Assembly (NCBI RefSeq): GCF_001579805.1
Contig: NZ_CP014546.1
Coordinates: 558,001-622,000, forward strand
Reading direction: 5' to 3'
DNA: 64,000 nucleotides
Source of the DNA: Pseudomonas azotoformans
GTDB taxonomy: Bacteria > Pseudomonadota > Gammaproteobacteria > Pseudomonadales > Pseudomonadaceae
The notes beneath the pieces are model-generated. The model worked only from the letters and a program-made list of their open reading frames with translations, searched no databases and had not been told where the DNA came from. The position numbers and the translations under genes are program-made. Positions 29,343 through 39,990 of this stretch are shown piece after piece. Numbering within the stretch: position 1 is the first letter of the stretch; each line of letters begins with the position of its first letter.

Positions 29343-32300
29343 TTGTCCAAAGTCACGCCGCCAACTCCCCTGCGCGCCGCTCATATAGCGCCGGGAGCGC
29401 CCCTGCACGGCACCCTCAAAGGCGCATTGGCGACGCTCGTCCTCATGCTGCTCGCGTTATTGTTCTGGCAGTTGCTCGACCAGCTCCAGCAAAACCAGAA
29501 GAACCAGCAGCAATACACCATCGACTACAGCGCCGATCTGGCTGAACAGATCAGCCTGAACATGGCCCTCAGCGCAAAAATCGCCCTGAACTTGCTGCCG
29601 ATGGTCGAGCCACCGCGTGACAGCGAACAGCAACAGGCCCTGATGCGCACCTTGCAACGCTCGCTGCCGGAGCTGCGCAGCATCGCCCTGCTCGCCCCCA
29701 GCGGCGCGATGGTCAGTGACAGCGCCACCGACAGCCAGGACGCCGCCTGGCTGGCAGAACTGGTGCAACACAGCCACGCCCAATCCTATTACCTGAGCAA
29801 CAGCAACGACGGCACGATCATTTATCTGTTGCTGCACCAGCCCAGCGGCGGCTCGCGGATGTATTGGGCGCTGCGCCTGGCCCCCAACTACCTGAGCAAT
29901 CTCACCCGCCAAGACGGCCAGGGCCAGCGCCCGCTGTGGGTCATCGAGAATCGCGTCAACCACCGGGTTGTCAGCCGAGACAGCGGCATGCCGGCGCAGT
30001 GGGCGTCTGCGTTGACCCCGGACGAGCTGAATAAAAGCGTACTGGTCACCCCTCTAAGCAAAAGCGACTGGCAACTGCGCGGGCTGTTCGACCGCACGGC
30101 GGTGCTGGAACAACTGCTGCCGGCCTTCATCGGCAAATGCCTGCTGGGCCTGGCGTTTTCATTGATCCCGGTGATTGTGTTGCTGAACATGCGCCGCCGC
30201 CAGCGCCAGGTGCATGAAGGCCGGCGGCGCTACCAGGACATTTTCGAAGGCACCGGCGTGGCCTTGTGCGTGCTCGACCTGTCGGGCCTGAATGCCTTCG
30301 TCGACAAGACCCGGCTGGAGACCCGCGAGCAACTGCACGCCTGGCTGCAGGACAACCCTAACGAGCGCCAGCAACTGCTCAAGGAACTGCGCATCACCGA
30401 GGTCAACCAGGTGGCGGTGCGCCTGCTGAACGTGGGTTCCTGTGAAGAGGCCTGGGAGCGCCTGATCGATGATTGCCCGCGCAATGCCACGTCCATCGGC
30501 TACCAGATTCTTGAGGCGGTACTGACCCAGCAGAACCAGTTGGAACTGGAAATCCAGCTCAAGGACGTGGCCAGCAACGAGCAGTACCTGTGGCTGGTGA
30601 TGCGTCTGCCGGAGCAGCAGGACGATTTCAAGGCAGTGATCCTCAGCATCAGCGATATCACCAGCCGCAAGTTGATCGAGCTGTCACTGGTGGAGCGCGA
30701 GAGCTTCTGGTCCGACGTGGTACGCACCGTGCCCGACCACCTGTATGTGCAGGATGTGATCAGCCAGCGCATGATTTTCAGCAACCATCACCTGGGCCAC
30801 ACCCTCGGCTACAACAAGGCCGAACTGCAGCAAATGGGCGAGTACTTCTGGGAAATCCTGCTGCACCCCGAAGACGCCGAGCATTACCACGACCTGCGCC
30901 AGCAGCAGCGCCAGATCGGCTACACCACCCAATTGCAATGCCAGCTGCGTTTCCGTCACCGCAATAACCAATGGCGGCGCTTTGATATCCGCGAGCAGGC
31001 CCTGGCCCGCGACAAGACGGCGCAGATCACCCGCATCATCGGGGTGGCCAAGGACATCACCGACCAGATCGAGGCCAGCGAATCCCTGCGTGACAGCGAA
31101 CAGCGCTACCGCATGCTGGCCGAAAGCATCAGCGACGTGATCTGCTCCACCGACAGCCAGTTGGCGCTCAACTACATCAGCCCTTCGGTCAACGCCGTGC
31201 TCGGTTATGACGTGGACTGGGTGTTCAAGAACGGCTGGCAGTCGATCATCGCCAACCCGCAGCAACTGACCGGCATTTACAGCTTGGTGGAACAGGTCAG
31301 CCGCTCGCTGGGCGATCCTGAGGCGCTGAACCGGCTGCGTGATGAGATCCAGACCCAACTGTTCCTGTTCGACTGCTTGCGCGCAGATGGTCGCAAAGTG
31401 CCGATCGAGCTGCGACTGGTGCTGGTGTGGGATGAACACGGCGCCTTCGAGGGCATCCTCGGCGTAGGCCGCGACATCAGCCAGCAACGCCGCGCCGAGA
31501 AAGACCTGCGCATGGCGGCCACGGTATTCGAACACTCGACCTCGGCGATCCTGATTACTGACCCCGCGGGCTATATCGTGCAGGCCAACGAGGCGTTCAG
31601 CCGGGTCAGCGGCTATGCGGTGAGCGATGTACTCGACCAGTTGCCGAACATGCTCACCGTCGACGAACAGCAGGAAGCCCATCTGCGCTACGTGCTCAAG
31701 CAACTGCACCAGCACAGCACCTGGGAAGGCGAAGTGTGGCTCAAGCGCCGCAACGGCGAGCATTACCCGGCGTGGGTGGGCATTACCGCCGTGTTCGACG
31801 ATGAAGGCGACCTGGCCAGCTATGTGTGTTTCTTCAGTGACATCAGCGAGCGCAAGGCCAGCGAGCAGCGCATCCACCGCCTGGCCTACTACGACGCCCT
31901 GACCCACCTGCCCAACCGCACGCTGTTCCAGGATCGCCTGCACACCGCGTTGCAGTCGGCCGAACGGCAGAAATCGTGGGTGGTGCTGATGTTCCTCGAC
32001 CTCGACCGCTTCAAACCGATCAACGACTCCCTGGGCCACGCCGCTGGCGACCGCATGCTCAAGGAAATGGCCACTCGCCTGCTGGGTTGCGTGGCCGAAG
32101 ACGACACCGTGGCGCGCATGGGCGGCGACGAGTTCACCCTGCTCCTGCAACCGCGGATCAGCCGCGAAATGGCGCTGAACCGTGCCATTCATGTGGCCGA
32201 GCAGATCCTCGCCAGCCTGGTGAAGCCCTTTGTACTGGAGGGCCGCGAGTTTTTTGTCACCGCCAGTATCGGTATCGCCCTGAGCCCCCAGGACGGCAAC

Positions 32301-33194
32301 GAGCTGAGCCAGTTGATGAAAAACGCCGACACCGCGATGTATCACGCCAAGGAACGCGGCAAGAACAACTTCCAGTTCTACCAGGCCGACATGAACGCCA
32401 GCGCCCTGGAGCGCCTGGAGCTGGAAAGCGATTTGCGCCACGCCCTGGACCAGAACGAATTCGTGCTCTATTACCAACCGCAGTTCAGCGGCGACGGTAA
32501 ACGCCTGACCGGTGCCGAAGCCCTGCTGCGCTGGCGCCACCCGCGTCGTGGCCTGGTGCCGCCGGGGGACTTCATACCGGTGCTGGAAGAGTTGGGCCTG
32601 GTGGTGGACGTGGGCGACTGGGTGATCAGCGAAGCCTGCCGACAGCTCAAGACCTGGCACCAGAACAAGGTGCGCGTGCCGAAAGTCTCGGTGAACATCT
32701 CGGCGCGGCAGTTCTCCGACGGCCAGTTGGGCACCCGCATCGCCACCATCCTCAAGGACACGGGCCTGCCGCCGGCGTGCCTGGAGCTGGAGCTGACCGA
32801 AAGTATCCTGATGCGTGAAGTCAACGAGGCGATGCAGATCCTCGACAGCCTGAAAAACCTGGGCTTGAGCATTGCGGTTGACGACTTTGGCACGGGCTAT
32901 TCGTCGCTCAACTACCTCAAGCAATTCCCCATCGACGTGTTGAAGATCGACCGCACTTTCGTAGATGGCCTGCCATCAGGCGAGCAAGACGCACAGATCG
33001 CCCGCGCCATTATCGCCATGGCCCACAGCCTGAACCTGGCGGTGATCGCCGAGGGTGTGGAAACCCATGAGCAGCTGGACTTCCTGCGTGAGCATGGCTG
33101 CGATGAAGTGCAGGGCTACCTGTTTGGGCGGCCGATGCCGGCGAATCGGTTCGAGGCGCAGTTCAGCAATGATGCGCTGTTCATGTTCGATTGA
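29343..33194 (+). CDS. morA: Motility regulator MorA: PAS-GGDEF-EAL c-di-GMP enzyme
   Basis: This 1283-residue membrane protein starts at TTG 29343, behind AGGA. Transmembrane helices lie at about 29-46 and 262-283 and enclose a periplasmic sensor domain. Three or more PAS domains fill about 290-850. The GGDEF motif is at 927-931 and the EAL motif at 1059-1061. The EAL site looks complete ([46 protein letters not shown]), so phosphodiesterase activity is likely. The inhibitory RxxD site before GGDEF is missing its arginine (AEDD). MorA controls flagellar timing and biofilm in pseudomonads. The order morA-glyA-yjiA-yjiX-cstA matches P. aeruginosa, which secures the name better than domain content alone. 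Confidence 0.88.
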   Translation: MSKVTPPTPLRAAHIAPGAPLHGTLKGALATLVLMLLALLFWQLLDQLQQNQKNQQQYTIDYSADLAEQISLNMALSAKIALNLLPMVEPPRDSEQQQALMRTLQRSLPELRSIALLAPSGAMVSDSATDSQDAAWLAELVQHSHAQSYYLSNSNDGTIIYLLLHQPSGGSRMYWALRLAPNYLSNLTRQDGQGQRPLWVIENRVNHRVVSRDSGMPAQWASALTPDELNKSVLVTPLSKSDWQLRGLFDRTAVLEQLLPAFIGKCLLGLAFSLIPVIVLLNMRRRQRQVHEGRRRYQDIFEGTGVALCVLDLSGLNAFVDKTRLETREQLHAWLQDNPNERQQLLKELRITEVNQVAVRLLNVGSCEEAWERLIDDCPRNATSIGYQILEAVLTQQNQLELEIQLKDVASNEQYLWLVMRLPEQQDDFKAVILSISDITSRKLIELSLVERESFWSDVVRTVPDHLYVQDVISQRMIFSNHHLGHTLGYNKAELQQMGEYFWEILLHPEDAEHYHDLRQQQRQIGYTTQLQCQLRFRHRNNQWRRFDIREQALARDKTAQITRIIGVAKDITDQIEASESLRDSEQRYRMLAESISDVICSTDSQLALNYISPSVNAVLGYDVDWVFKNGWQSIIANPQQLTGIYSLVEQVSRSLGDPEALNRLRDEIQTQLFLFDCLRADGRKVPIELRLVLVWDEHGAFEGILGVGRDISQQRRAEKDLRMAATVFEHSTSAILITDPAGYIVQANEAFSRVSGYAVSDVLDQLPNMLTVDEQQEAHLRYVLKQLHQHSTWEGEVWLKRRNGEHYPAWVGITAVFDDEGDLASYVCFFSDISERKASEQRIHRLAYYDALTHLPNRTLFQDRLHTALQSAERQKSWVVLMFLDLDRFKPINDSLGHAAGDRMLKEMATRLLGCVAEDDTVARMGGDEFTLLLQPRISREMALNRAIHVAEQILASLVKPFVLEGREFFVTASIGIALSPQDGNELSQLMKNADTAMYHAKERGKNNFQFYQADMNASALERLELESDLRHALDQNEFVLYYQPQFSGDGKRLTGAEALLRWRHPRRGLVPPGDFIPVLEELGLVVDVGDWVISEACRQLKTWHQNKVRVPKVSVNISARQFSDGQLGTRIATILKDTGLPPACLELELTESILMREVNEAMQILDSLKNLGLSIAVDDFGTGYSSLNYLKQFPIDVLKIDRTFVDGLPSGEQDAQIARAIIAMAHSLNLAVIAEGVETHEQLDFLREHGCDEVQGYLFGRPMPANRFEAQFSNDALFMFD

Positions 33195-33216
33195 TCCTCT
33201 AGTGGGCTGACTTCCC

Positions 33217-33310
33217 TGTGGCGAGGGAGCTTGCTCCCGCTGGGGCGCGAAGCGGCCCCTCTTTTTTGGGACTGCTGCGCAGTCCAGCGGGAGCAAGCTC
33301 CCTCGCCACA
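33217..33310. repeat. REP pair after morA
   Basis: TGTGGCGAGGGAGCTTGC begins at 33217 and its inverted partner ends at 33310, around a short GC-rich centre. It is a second REP family, different in core from the pair at 24081. It forms a long hairpin in the morA-glyA gap and could also stabilise or end the morA message. Confidence 0.85.
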
Positions 33311-33442
33311 ACAGCTACAACAAGCACCGCTTATCCCCAGATGAGCCCCGCTTATCCGCGACATGATGTCCTTTCATATGCCATCTAAAACCCATTGGGT
33401 TAGAATGCCCTCCTTTTCTGCCCCCGATCCTTGAGGACCGCC

Positions 33443-34696
33443 ATGTTCAGCCGTGATTTGACTATTGCCAAGTACGACGCCGATCTCTTCGCCGCCATGG
33501 AGCAAGAAGCCGTGCGCCAGGAAGAGCACATTGAGCTGATCGCTTCGGAAAACTACACCAGCCCAGCGGTGATGGAGGCTCAAGGTTCGGTCTTGACCAA
33601 CAAGTACGCCGAAGGTTACCCAGGCAAGCGCTACTACGGTGGTTGCGAGTACGTCGACGTGGTTGAACAGCTGGCTATCGACCGCGCCAAAGAACTGTTC
33701 GGCGCCGACTACGCCAACGTCCAGCCGCACGCCGGTTCCCAAGCCAACAGCGCCGTGTACCTGGCCCTGCTGCAAGGCGGCGATACTATCCTGGGCATGA
33801 GCCTGGCCCACGGCGGTCACCTGACCCACGGCGCCAGCGTTTCCTCCTCCGGCAAGCTGTACAACGCCGTTCAATACGGTATCGATGCCAACGGCCTGAT
33901 CGACTACGACGAAGTCGAGCGCCTGGCGGTCGAGCACAAGCCAAAAATGATCGTGGCCGGTTTCTCTGCCTACTCGCAGATCCTGGACTTCCCACGTTTC
34001 CGCGCAATCGCTGACAAAGTCGGCGCGTACCTGTTCGTCGACATGGCCCACGTGGCCGGTCTGGTCGCCGCTGGCGTCTACCCGAACCCGGTGCCTTACG
34101 CTGACGTCGTGACCACCACGACCCACAAGACCCTGCGCGGTCCACGTGGCGGCCTGATCCTGGCTCGCGCCAACGCCGACATCGAGAAGAAGCTGAACTC
34201 CGCTGTCTTCCCAGGCGCCCAAGGCGGCCCGCTGGAGCACGTGATCGCCGCCAAAGCGATCTGCTTCAAGGAAGCCCTGCAGCCTGAGTTCAAGACCTAC
34301 CAGCAACAAGTGGTCAAGAACGCCCAGACCATGGCCAGCGTGTTCATCGAGCGTGGCTTCGACGTAGTCTCCGGCGGTACTGAAAACCACCTGTTCCTGC
34401 TGTCGCTGATCAAGCAGGACATTTCCGGTAAAGATGCTGACGCAGCCCTGGGCAAAGCCTTCATCACCGTGAACAAGAACTCCGTGCCGAACGACCCACG
34501 TTCGCCGTTCGTCACCTCCGGCCTGCGCTTCGGTACTCCGGCTGTGACCACGCGTGGCTTCAAGGAAGCAGAGTGCAAGGAACTGGCTGGCTGGATCTGC
34601 GACATCCTGGCTGACCTGAACAACGAAGCCGTGATCGACGCGGTGCGTGAGAAGGTCAAGGCCATCTGCAAGAAGCTGCCGGTGTACGGCGCTTGA
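33443..34696 (+). CDS. glyA: Serine hydroxymethyltransferase
   Basis: This 417-residue PLP enzyme interconverts serine and glycine with tetrahydrofolate and supplies one-carbon units in the cytoplasm. ATG 33443 ([20 protein letters not shown]) sits behind TTGAGGACC. The frame has another ATG four codons upstream with worse context. The PLP lysine is in [14 protein letters not shown], the substrate-binding ELIASENY is intact, and the length is exact for the family. It is transcribed alone between the REP pair and a shared terminator. Pseudomonads often carry two or more glyA copies. Synteny makes this the copy next to morA. Confidence 0.97.
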   Translation: MFSRDLTIAKYDADLFAAMEQEAVRQEEHIELIASENYTSPAVMEAQGSVLTNKYAEGYPGKRYYGGCEYVDVVEQLAIDRAKELFGADYANVQPHAGSQANSAVYLALLQGGDTILGMSLAHGGHLTHGASVSSSGKLYNAVQYGIDANGLIDYDEVERLAVEHKPKMIVAGFSAYSQILDFPRFRAIADKVGAYLFVDMAHVAGLVAAGVYPNPVPYADVVTTTTHKTLRGPRGGLILARANADIEKKLNSAVFPGAQGGPLEHVIAAKAICFKEALQPEFKTYQQQVVKNAQTMASVFIERGFDVVSGGTENHLFLLSLIKQDISGKDADAALGKAFITVNKNSVPNDPRSPFVTSGLRFGTPAVTTRGFKEAECKELAGWICDILADLNNEAVIDAVREKVKAICKKLPVYGA

Positions 34697-34715
34697 TTGC
34701 AGTTGCTTGAATAAG

Positions 34716-34743
34716 AAGCCCGGCTCTAGAGCCGGGCTTTTTT
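34716..34743. terminator. Shared terminator, glyA / yjiA
   Basis: GCCCGGCTCT and AGAGCCGGGC (34718-34737) form a perfect hairpin, with T-runs on the plus side and A-runs on the other, so it serves both convergent genes. Confidence 0.9.
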
Positions 34744-35701
34744 ATGCCTGATAGACGCGCTGGAAACCTTCGCGAATCTTGTCTTCCGGCAGTTCATCGG
34801 CAATAAACACAATCACACTCTCCCGCGCCTCGCCCTCTTCCCACTCCGTGTCCCAATCAAAGCCGTAGAGCTTGAGCACGCCCTGGAACACCATGCGCCG
34901 GTCTTCACCGGCAATGTTCAGCACGCCCTTGTAGCGCAGCAGTTGCTTGCCGTGGTCTTCGAGCAGTTCGTTCATGAACTCACTCAGACGGTCGATATCC
35001 AGCGGCTGGTCGGTGCGCAACACCAGGCTGGAGATACGGTCGATGGACGGCGCAGCACGCACCGGGCGCAGGCTCATGCCAGCGTTGAGGTTGAAGCCAC
35101 GCACATCGAGCAGTTCAGCCAGGTCGATGTTGCCATGGTCCACCACCCGAATCGGCGCGCGGCGGTTGATGCGGGTGAGGCGCTCGCTGAGCGCGTCAAA
35201 GGTAGCGTCATCCACCAGGTCGCGTTTGCTCACCAGCAGGCGGTCGGCAAAGCCGATCTGGGCCTGGGCGATGGTCTGGGTCAGGTGGTGCTCGGCGTGG
35301 GCGGCGTCCACCAGGGTGATGATGCCGTCGAGGATATAGCGCTCGCGCAGTTCCTCGTCGATGAAAAAGGTTTGGGCCACTGGGGCCGGGTCGGCCAGGC
35401 CGGTGCACTCGATCACCAGGCGGTCGAAGGCGATTTCTCCGCTGTCCAGGCGCTCCAGCAGCAGGTACAGGGCTTTGGTCAGGTCGGTGTGGATGGTGCA
35501 GCACACGCAGCCGTTGGACAGGGTCATGACTTGCACCGGCTCGGCGCCCAATAGCTGGGTGTCGATACCGGCGTCGCTGAATTCGTTTTCGATCACGGCG
35601 ATCTTCAGGCCGTGCTCGGCCTTGAGCAGGTGGCGCAACAAGGTGGTCTTGCCAGCGCCGAGGAAGCCGCTGAGGACGGTGACCGGAATGGGAGAGGACA
35701 A
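34742..35701 (-). CDS. yjiA: CobW/YjiA-family GTPase
   Basis: This 319-residue GTPase starts at TTG 35701, behind GAAGGAG eight bases upstream. The frame runs 20 codons further without a better start. It has the P-loop GFLGAGKTTLLR at its N-terminus and the metal-binding CVCCTI motif of COG0523 proteins. These proteins act as metal chaperones or GTP-dependent insertases, and YjiA specifically binds zinc or other transition metals. It sits downstream of cstA-yjiX, as in E. coli yjiY-yjiX-yjiA, but a terminator-like hairpin separates it from yjiX. The metal and the client are unknown. Confidence 0.88.
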   Translation of the reverse strand: MSSPIPVTVLSGFLGAGKTTLLRHLLKAEHGLKIAVIENEFSDAGIDTQLLGAEPVQVMTLSNGCVCCTIHTDLTKALYLLLERLDSGEIAFDRLVIECTGLADPAPVAQTFFIDEELRERYILDGIITLVDAAHAEHHLTQTIAQAQIGFADRLLVSKRDLVDDATFDALSERLTRINRRAPIRVVDHGNIDLAELLDVRGFNLNAGMSLRPVRAAPSIDRISSLVLRTDQPLDIDRLSEFMNELLEDHGKQLLRYKGVLNIAGEDRRMVFQGVLKLYGFDWDTEWEEGEARESVIVFIADELPEDKIREGFQRVYQA

Positions 35702-35734
35702 AAGCAGTTCTCCTTCAATAAACAGAAATAAAAA

Positions 35735-35760
35735 TGGGAGCCCATTGGTATGGGCTCCCA
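35735..35760 (-). terminator. Hairpin between yjiX and yjiA, terminator-like
   Basis: TGGGAGCCCAT (35735-35745) and ATGGGCTCCCA (35750-35760) enclose a TGGT loop and are followed on the minus strand by TTTTTATTT. This is a terminator or attenuator between yjiX and yjiA. Confidence 0.8.
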
Positions 35761-35779
35761 CAGGGGCCTGCCTAGCAGG

Positions 35780-35977
35780 TCAACAGCACTTGGGCCCACC
35801 CTTGCCGCCGTAACGGGCTTCCTGGCGTTCCCGGAAGAACGCCTTGTAGTCCATCATCGGCTTGTCCGGGTGTTTGGTTTGCATATGCTCGACGTACGTA
35901 TCGTAGTCGGGCATGCCGACCATCAGGCGCGCGGCCTGACCGAGGTATTTACCGAGGCGATTGATGTCATTGAACAT
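35780..35977 (-). CDS. yjiX: YbdD/YjiX-family small protein
   Basis: This 65-residue protein starts [26 protein letters not shown] and ends with a CC pair after a glycine- and lysine-rich tail, as in the DUF466/YbdD family. The family is always found beside cstA-type transporter genes and is thought to help the transporter work. It follows cstA by 15 bases on the same strand. The ATG lies behind a weak GAGGATTG ribosome-binding site. A signal peptide is absent. Confidence 0.9.
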   Translation of the reverse strand: MFNDINRLGKYLGQAARLMVGMPDYDTYVEHMQTKHPDKPMMDYKAFFRERQEARYGGKGGPKCC

Positions 35978-35992
35978 GGTTGCAATCCTCGA

Positions 35993-38059
35993 TCACGCGT
36001 CCGGAACAGCCTGGAACGGGGCTTCTTTATCCGTACGTTCTTTGTTGCCCCAGGCGGCGACGCCGACCTTGAGCGCATAGAACAGGATGCTGAACACCAC
36101 GAACAGGAACAGCGCCGTCAGCGTTGCGTTGGTGTAGGCGTTCCAGATCACGTGCTGCATCTGGTCGATGTTCTTCGCCGGGGCGAGGATCTGGCCGTTG
36201 GCCAATGCATCGCTGTATTTCTTCGCCAGCGACAGGAAGCCGATCGCCGGGTTGGCGTCGAACAGCTTGATGAACCCCGCAGTGGTGGTGCAGATCAGCA
36301 GCCAGACAGCCGGCAGCATGGTCACCCAGATGTAGCGCTGGCGTTTCATTTTGATCAGCACAACGGTGGCCAGCATCAACGCGATACCTGCCAGCATCTG
36401 GTTGGAGATACCGAACAGCGGCCACAAGGTGTTGATGCCGCCCAGTGGGTCGATCACGCCTTGGTACAGCAGGTAACCCCACATCGCCACGCAACCCGCG
36501 GTCGCGATCAGGTTGGCGGTCCAGGACTCGGTGCGTTTCAGCGCCGGCACGAAGGAACCCAGCAGGTCTTGCAGCATGAAGCGACCGGCACGGGTGCCCG
36601 CATCCACCGCGGTCAGGATGAACAGCGCTTCGAACAGGATCGCAAAGTGGTACCAGAACGCCATGGTGTTTTCACCCGGCAGCACACTGTGCAGAATCTG
36701 CGCGATACCCACCGCCAGGGTCGGTGCACCGCCGGCACGCGCCAGGATGGTGGTTTCACCGATGTCATGGGCGACGGCTGACAGCGCCTCAGGCGTAATC
36801 GCAAAGCCCCAGCTGCTGACAGTTTGCGCCACAGTTACCACATCACTGCCGACCACGGCAGCCGGGCTGTTCATGGCGAAGTACACACCAGGCTCGATCA
36901 CCGAAGCGGCAACCATGGCCATGATGGCCACGAACGACTCCATCAACATGCCGCCGTAACCGATGTAGCGGGCGTTGGTTTCGTTATCCAGCAACTTGGG
37001 CGTGGTGCCCGAGGAGATCAGCGCGTGGAAACCCGAGACCGCGCCACAGGCGATGGTGATGAACAGGAACGGGAACAGGCCGCCCTTCCACACCGGGCCG
37101 GTGCCGTCGATGAACTGGGTGAGGGCCGGCATTTTCAGCTCTGGCATGGTGACCAGGATGCCGATCGCCAGGGCGATGATGGTGCCGATTTTGAGGAAAG
37201 TGGAGAGGTAGTCACGCGGTGCCAGGATAAGCCATACCGGCAGTACTGCGGCGACGAAACCGTAGCCGATCAGCATCCAGGTAATTTGAATGCCGGTGAA
37301 GGTGAAGGCCTTGGCCCAGACAGGATCAGCGGCAATCTGCCCGCCCAGCCAGATCGAACCGAGCAGCAACAGCACGCCGATGATCGAGATTTCGCCGATG
37401 CGGCCCGGGCGGATGTAGCGCATGTAAATGCCCATGAACATCGCGATCGGGATGGTCGCCATCACCGTGAAGATGCCCCATGGGCTCTCGGCCAGGGCCT
37501 TGACCACGATCAGCGCCAGCACCGCGAGGATGATGATCATGATCAGGAAGCAGCCGAACAGCGCGATGGTCCCCGGAATGCGGCCCATCTCTTCGCGAAC
37601 CATGTCCCCCAGGGAACGGCCGTTACGACGAGTGGACAGGAACAGGACCATGAAGTCCTGCACCGCACCGGCCAGCACCACGCCGGCAATCAGCCAGAGC
37701 GTGCCGGGCAGGTAGCCCATTTGCGCCGCCAGCACCGGGCCGACCAGTGGACCCGCACCGGCAATCGCCGCAAAGTGGTGACCGAACAGGATGTGTTTGT
37801 TGGTCGGCACATAGTCCAGACCGTCATTGTTGAGCACTGCGGGGGTGGCCCGCCGTGGATCGAGTTGCATCACGTTGTTAGCGATGAACAGACTGTAGTA
37901 ACGGTACGCAACCAGGTAGATGGCCACAGCAGCGACCACAATCCACAAGGCGTTGATCGCCTCGCCGCGGCGCAAAGCCACTACGCCCAGGGCGCACGCT
38001 CCTACGATTGCCAGCACCAGCCAGGGTAGGTGGCGTAGCAGGCTATTATTATTTTTCAT
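35993..38059 (-). CDS. cstA: CstA-family pyruvate/peptide transporter
   Basis: This 688-residue inner-membrane transporter has about 16-18 hydrophobic segments. ATG 38059 starts MKNNNSLLRHLPWLVLAIVG. The open frame extends upstream without a fitting start. Family motifs present include HHFAAIAGAGPLVGPVLAAQMGY and the DAGTRAGRF loop. CstA/BtsT proteins import pyruvate by proton symport and have been linked to peptide uptake and carbon starvation. The trio with yjiX and yjiA is the normal one. Possible control by a BtsSR-type two-component system cannot be seen here. Confidence 0.92.
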   Translation of the reverse strand: MKNNNSLLRHLPWLVLAIVGACALGVVALRRGEAINALWIVVAAVAIYLVAYRYYSLFIANNVMQLDPRRATPAVLNNDGLDYVPTNKHILFGHHFAAIAGAGPLVGPVLAAQMGYLPGTLWLIAGVVLAGAVQDFMVLFLSTRRNGRSLGDMVREEMGRIPGTIALFGCFLIMIIILAVLALIVVKALAESPWGIFTVMATIPIAMFMGIYMRYIRPGRIGEISIIGVLLLLGSIWLGGQIAADPVWAKAFTFTGIQITWMLIGYGFVAAVLPVWLILAPRDYLSTFLKIGTIIALAIGILVTMPELKMPALTQFIDGTGPVWKGGLFPFLFITIACGAVSGFHALISSGTTPKLLDNETNARYIGYGGMLMESFVAIMAMVAASVIEPGVYFAMNSPAAVVGSDVVTVAQTVSSWGFAITPEALSAVAHDIGETTILARAGGAPTLAVGIAQILHSVLPGENTMAFWYHFAILFEALFILTAVDAGTRAGRFMLQDLLGSFVPALKRTESWTANLIATAGCVAMWGYLLYQGVIDPLGGINTLWPLFGISNQMLAGIALMLATVVLIKMKRQRYIWVTMLPAVWLLICTTTAGFIKLFDANPAIGFLSLAKKYSDALANGQILAPAKNIDQMQHVIWNAYTNATLTALFLFVVFSILFYALKVGVAAWGNKERTDKEAPFQAVPDA

Positions 38060-38233
38060 TTTTATATTCCAGCCAGGGTGGACAGAAAGGACAGCCATCC
38101 CGAGTTTAGCGCTGTTGGCCTCAAAGGCCACCCCCCTACGTTGGTCTAGAGCCTTGCGCAGGCAAAAAAAGCAGAAATAAATGCCCGATGATGGCTCGGG
38201 GCTACAATCCTTCTATCTCCAGAGGGTTTCACC

Positions 38234-38599
38234 ATGACCGAGCAACCGTCTGAACGCCGCCGTTTCCGTCGCATCGCCTTTGATGCCAAGACGACCATTG
38301 CCCAGGACAGCTGGAATTGGCCGGTGCAACTGCTGGATCTATCGCTGCGGGGCTTGCTGGTGGAGCGCCCTGACGACTGGCGGGGTAATGGCAAGCGGCT
38401 ATTTGACGTGGACATCCGGCTGGACCCACGGGCGCATATAAAGATGCAGGTGAAGCTGGCCCATGACGATCACGGGCAGCTTGGGTTTGTGTGCCAGCAC
38501 ATCGACCTAGACTCGATCAGCCATTTGCGGCGGCTGATCGAGTTGAACCTGGGTGATCAGCAAGAGTTGGAGCGCGAGCTGGGCGCCCTACTCGAATAG
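38234..38599 (+). CDS. mapZ: PilZ-domain c-di-GMP receptor (MapZ)
   Basis: This 121-residue single PilZ domain has the RxxxR motif in R9-R13 and D35xSxxG40 (DLSLRG), the c-di-GMP binding set at the same residue positions I know for P. aeruginosa MapZ (PA4608). MapZ inhibits the chemotaxis methyltransferase CheR1 when c-di-GMP is high and so affects flagellar switching. The position before radA is the same as in P. aeruginosa. The start has AGAGGG upstream. The 3' end overlaps radA tail-to-tail by 12 bases. Confidence 0.9.
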   Translation: MTEQPSERRRFRRIAFDAKTTIAQDSWNWPVQLLDLSLRGLLVERPDDWRGNGKRLFDVDIRLDPRAHIKMQVKLAHDDHGQLGFVCQHIDLDSISHLRRLIELNLGDQQELERELGALLE

Positions 38600-39955
38600 T
38601 GCATCCAATGCTTGTTCCAACCGCGTCACGCCAATGATCTTTATCCCCGGCGGCGACTCCTTCGGCGCATTGCCTTTGGGCACGATCGCGCGTTTGAAGC
38701 CGTGCTTGGCAGCTTCCTTCAAGCGTTCCTGGCCGCTGGGTACCGGACGCACCTCGCCCGACAGGCCCACCTCACCGAACACCAGCAAGTCATGGGGCAG
38801 CGGCCGGTTACGCAGGCTGGACATGACTGCCGCCATCAACGCCAGGTCGGATGCGGTCTCCAGCACCTTGACCCCGCCGACCACGTTGAGGAACACGTCC
38901 TGGTCATGGGTCGGGATGCCGCCGTGACGGTGCAATACGGCGAGCAACATCGCCAGGCGGTTCTGATCCAGGCCCAACGTCACGCGGCGCGGGTTGGCCA
39001 GATGGCTGTCATCCACCAACGCCTGCACTTCCACCAGCATCGGGCGAGTGCCTTCCCACGTTGCCATCACCACGCTGCCGGGGACTTCTTCCTGGGCGCG
39101 AGTGAGAAAAATCGCTGAAGGGTTGGAGACTTCTTTAAGCCCCCGGTCCGTCATGGCGAACACGCCCAGTTCGTTGACTGCGCCGAAACGGTTCTTCACC
39201 GCCCGCAGCAAACGCAGACGGCCATCGGACTCACCTTCAAAATACAGCACGGTGTCGACCATGTGCTCCAACACCCGTGGCCCGGCCAGTGCGCCCTCTT
39301 TGGTCACGTGGCCCACCAGGAAGATCGCCGTGCCGCTCTGCTTGGCATAACGCACCAGCAGCGCCGCACTTTCACGCACCTGGGACACGCCGCCCGGCGC
39401 CGACTGCAATTGCTCGGTGAAAATCGTCTGGATCGAGTCGATCACCATGACCTTGGGCTTTTCGATACGCGCCGTGGCGATGATGCTTTCGATGCAGGTC
39501 TCGGTCATCACCCGCAGTTGATCCTGGGGCAGCCCCAGGCGACGGGCGCGCATGGCCACTTGTTGCTGGGATTCCTCGCCGGTGACATACAGCGCCGGCA
39601 TGCGGCTGGCGATACTGCACAGGGTTTGCAGCAGGATCGTCGATTTGCCGATGCCCGGATCGCCGCCAATCAGCACTACCGAGCCGTCCACCAGACCGCC
39701 GCCCAGCACACGGTCCAATTCACCGGAGGCCGTGGAGAAACGCGGGATTTCTTCGACGCTGACTTCGGCCAACGTCTTGATCTGCGCCTGTTGCCCGGTC
39801 CAGCCGGCACGGCCGGTGGGGGCCGCAGCGCCGCCGCTTTCGATCATGGTTTCAGTCAGGGTGTTCCACGCACCGCACTCGGTGCACTGGCCGGCCCACT
39901 TGGGAAAGGTCGCGCCGCACTCCGTGCAGCCGTACATGCGCTTGGCCTTTGCCAT
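38588..39955 (-). CDS. radA: DNA repair protein RadA
   Basis: This 455-residue RadA/Sms has an N-terminal C4 zinc finger (CTECG...CTECG), Walker A in GGDPGIGKST, the RadA-specific KNRFG motif and a C-terminal Lon-protease-like domain (LFGEVGLSGEVRPV region). RadA promotes branch migration in recombination. Length and motifs are complete. It is transcribed alone and ends 12 bases inside mapZ. The start ATG 39955 has GGAGG upstream. Confidence 0.96.
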   Translation of the reverse strand: MAKAKRMYGCTECGATFPKWAGQCTECGAWNTLTETMIESGGAAAPTGRAGWTGQQAQIKTLAEVSVEEIPRFSTASGELDRVLGGGLVDGSVVLIGGDPGIGKSTILLQTLCSIASRMPALYVTGEESQQQVAMRARRLGLPQDQLRVMTETCIESIIATARIEKPKVMVIDSIQTIFTEQLQSAPGGVSQVRESAALLVRYAKQSGTAIFLVGHVTKEGALAGPRVLEHMVDTVLYFEGESDGRLRLLRAVKNRFGAVNELGVFAMTDRGLKEVSNPSAIFLTRAQEEVPGSVVMATWEGTRPMLVEVQALVDDSHLANPRRVTLGLDQNRLAMLLAVLHRHGGIPTHDQDVFLNVVGGVKVLETASDLALMAAVMSSLRNRPLPHDLLVFGEVGLSGEVRPVPSGQERLKEAAKHGFKRAIVPKGNAPKESPPGIKIIGVTRLEQALDALFE

Positions 39956-39990
39956 TTGAGAACCTCCAACCGAAAAACCGCGATGATAGC

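Noticed and set aside
30684..32924. 746-codon open frame on the minus strand
   Set aside because: It is the antisense shadow of morA. All GGDEF/EAL motifs are on the plus strand, and no family is recognisable in the reverse translation.
36824..38029. 401-codon plus-strand frame over cstA
   Set aside because: It is rich in His, Asp and Gln in the way GC-rich antisense shadows are, whereas cstA has clear membrane helices and family motifs.
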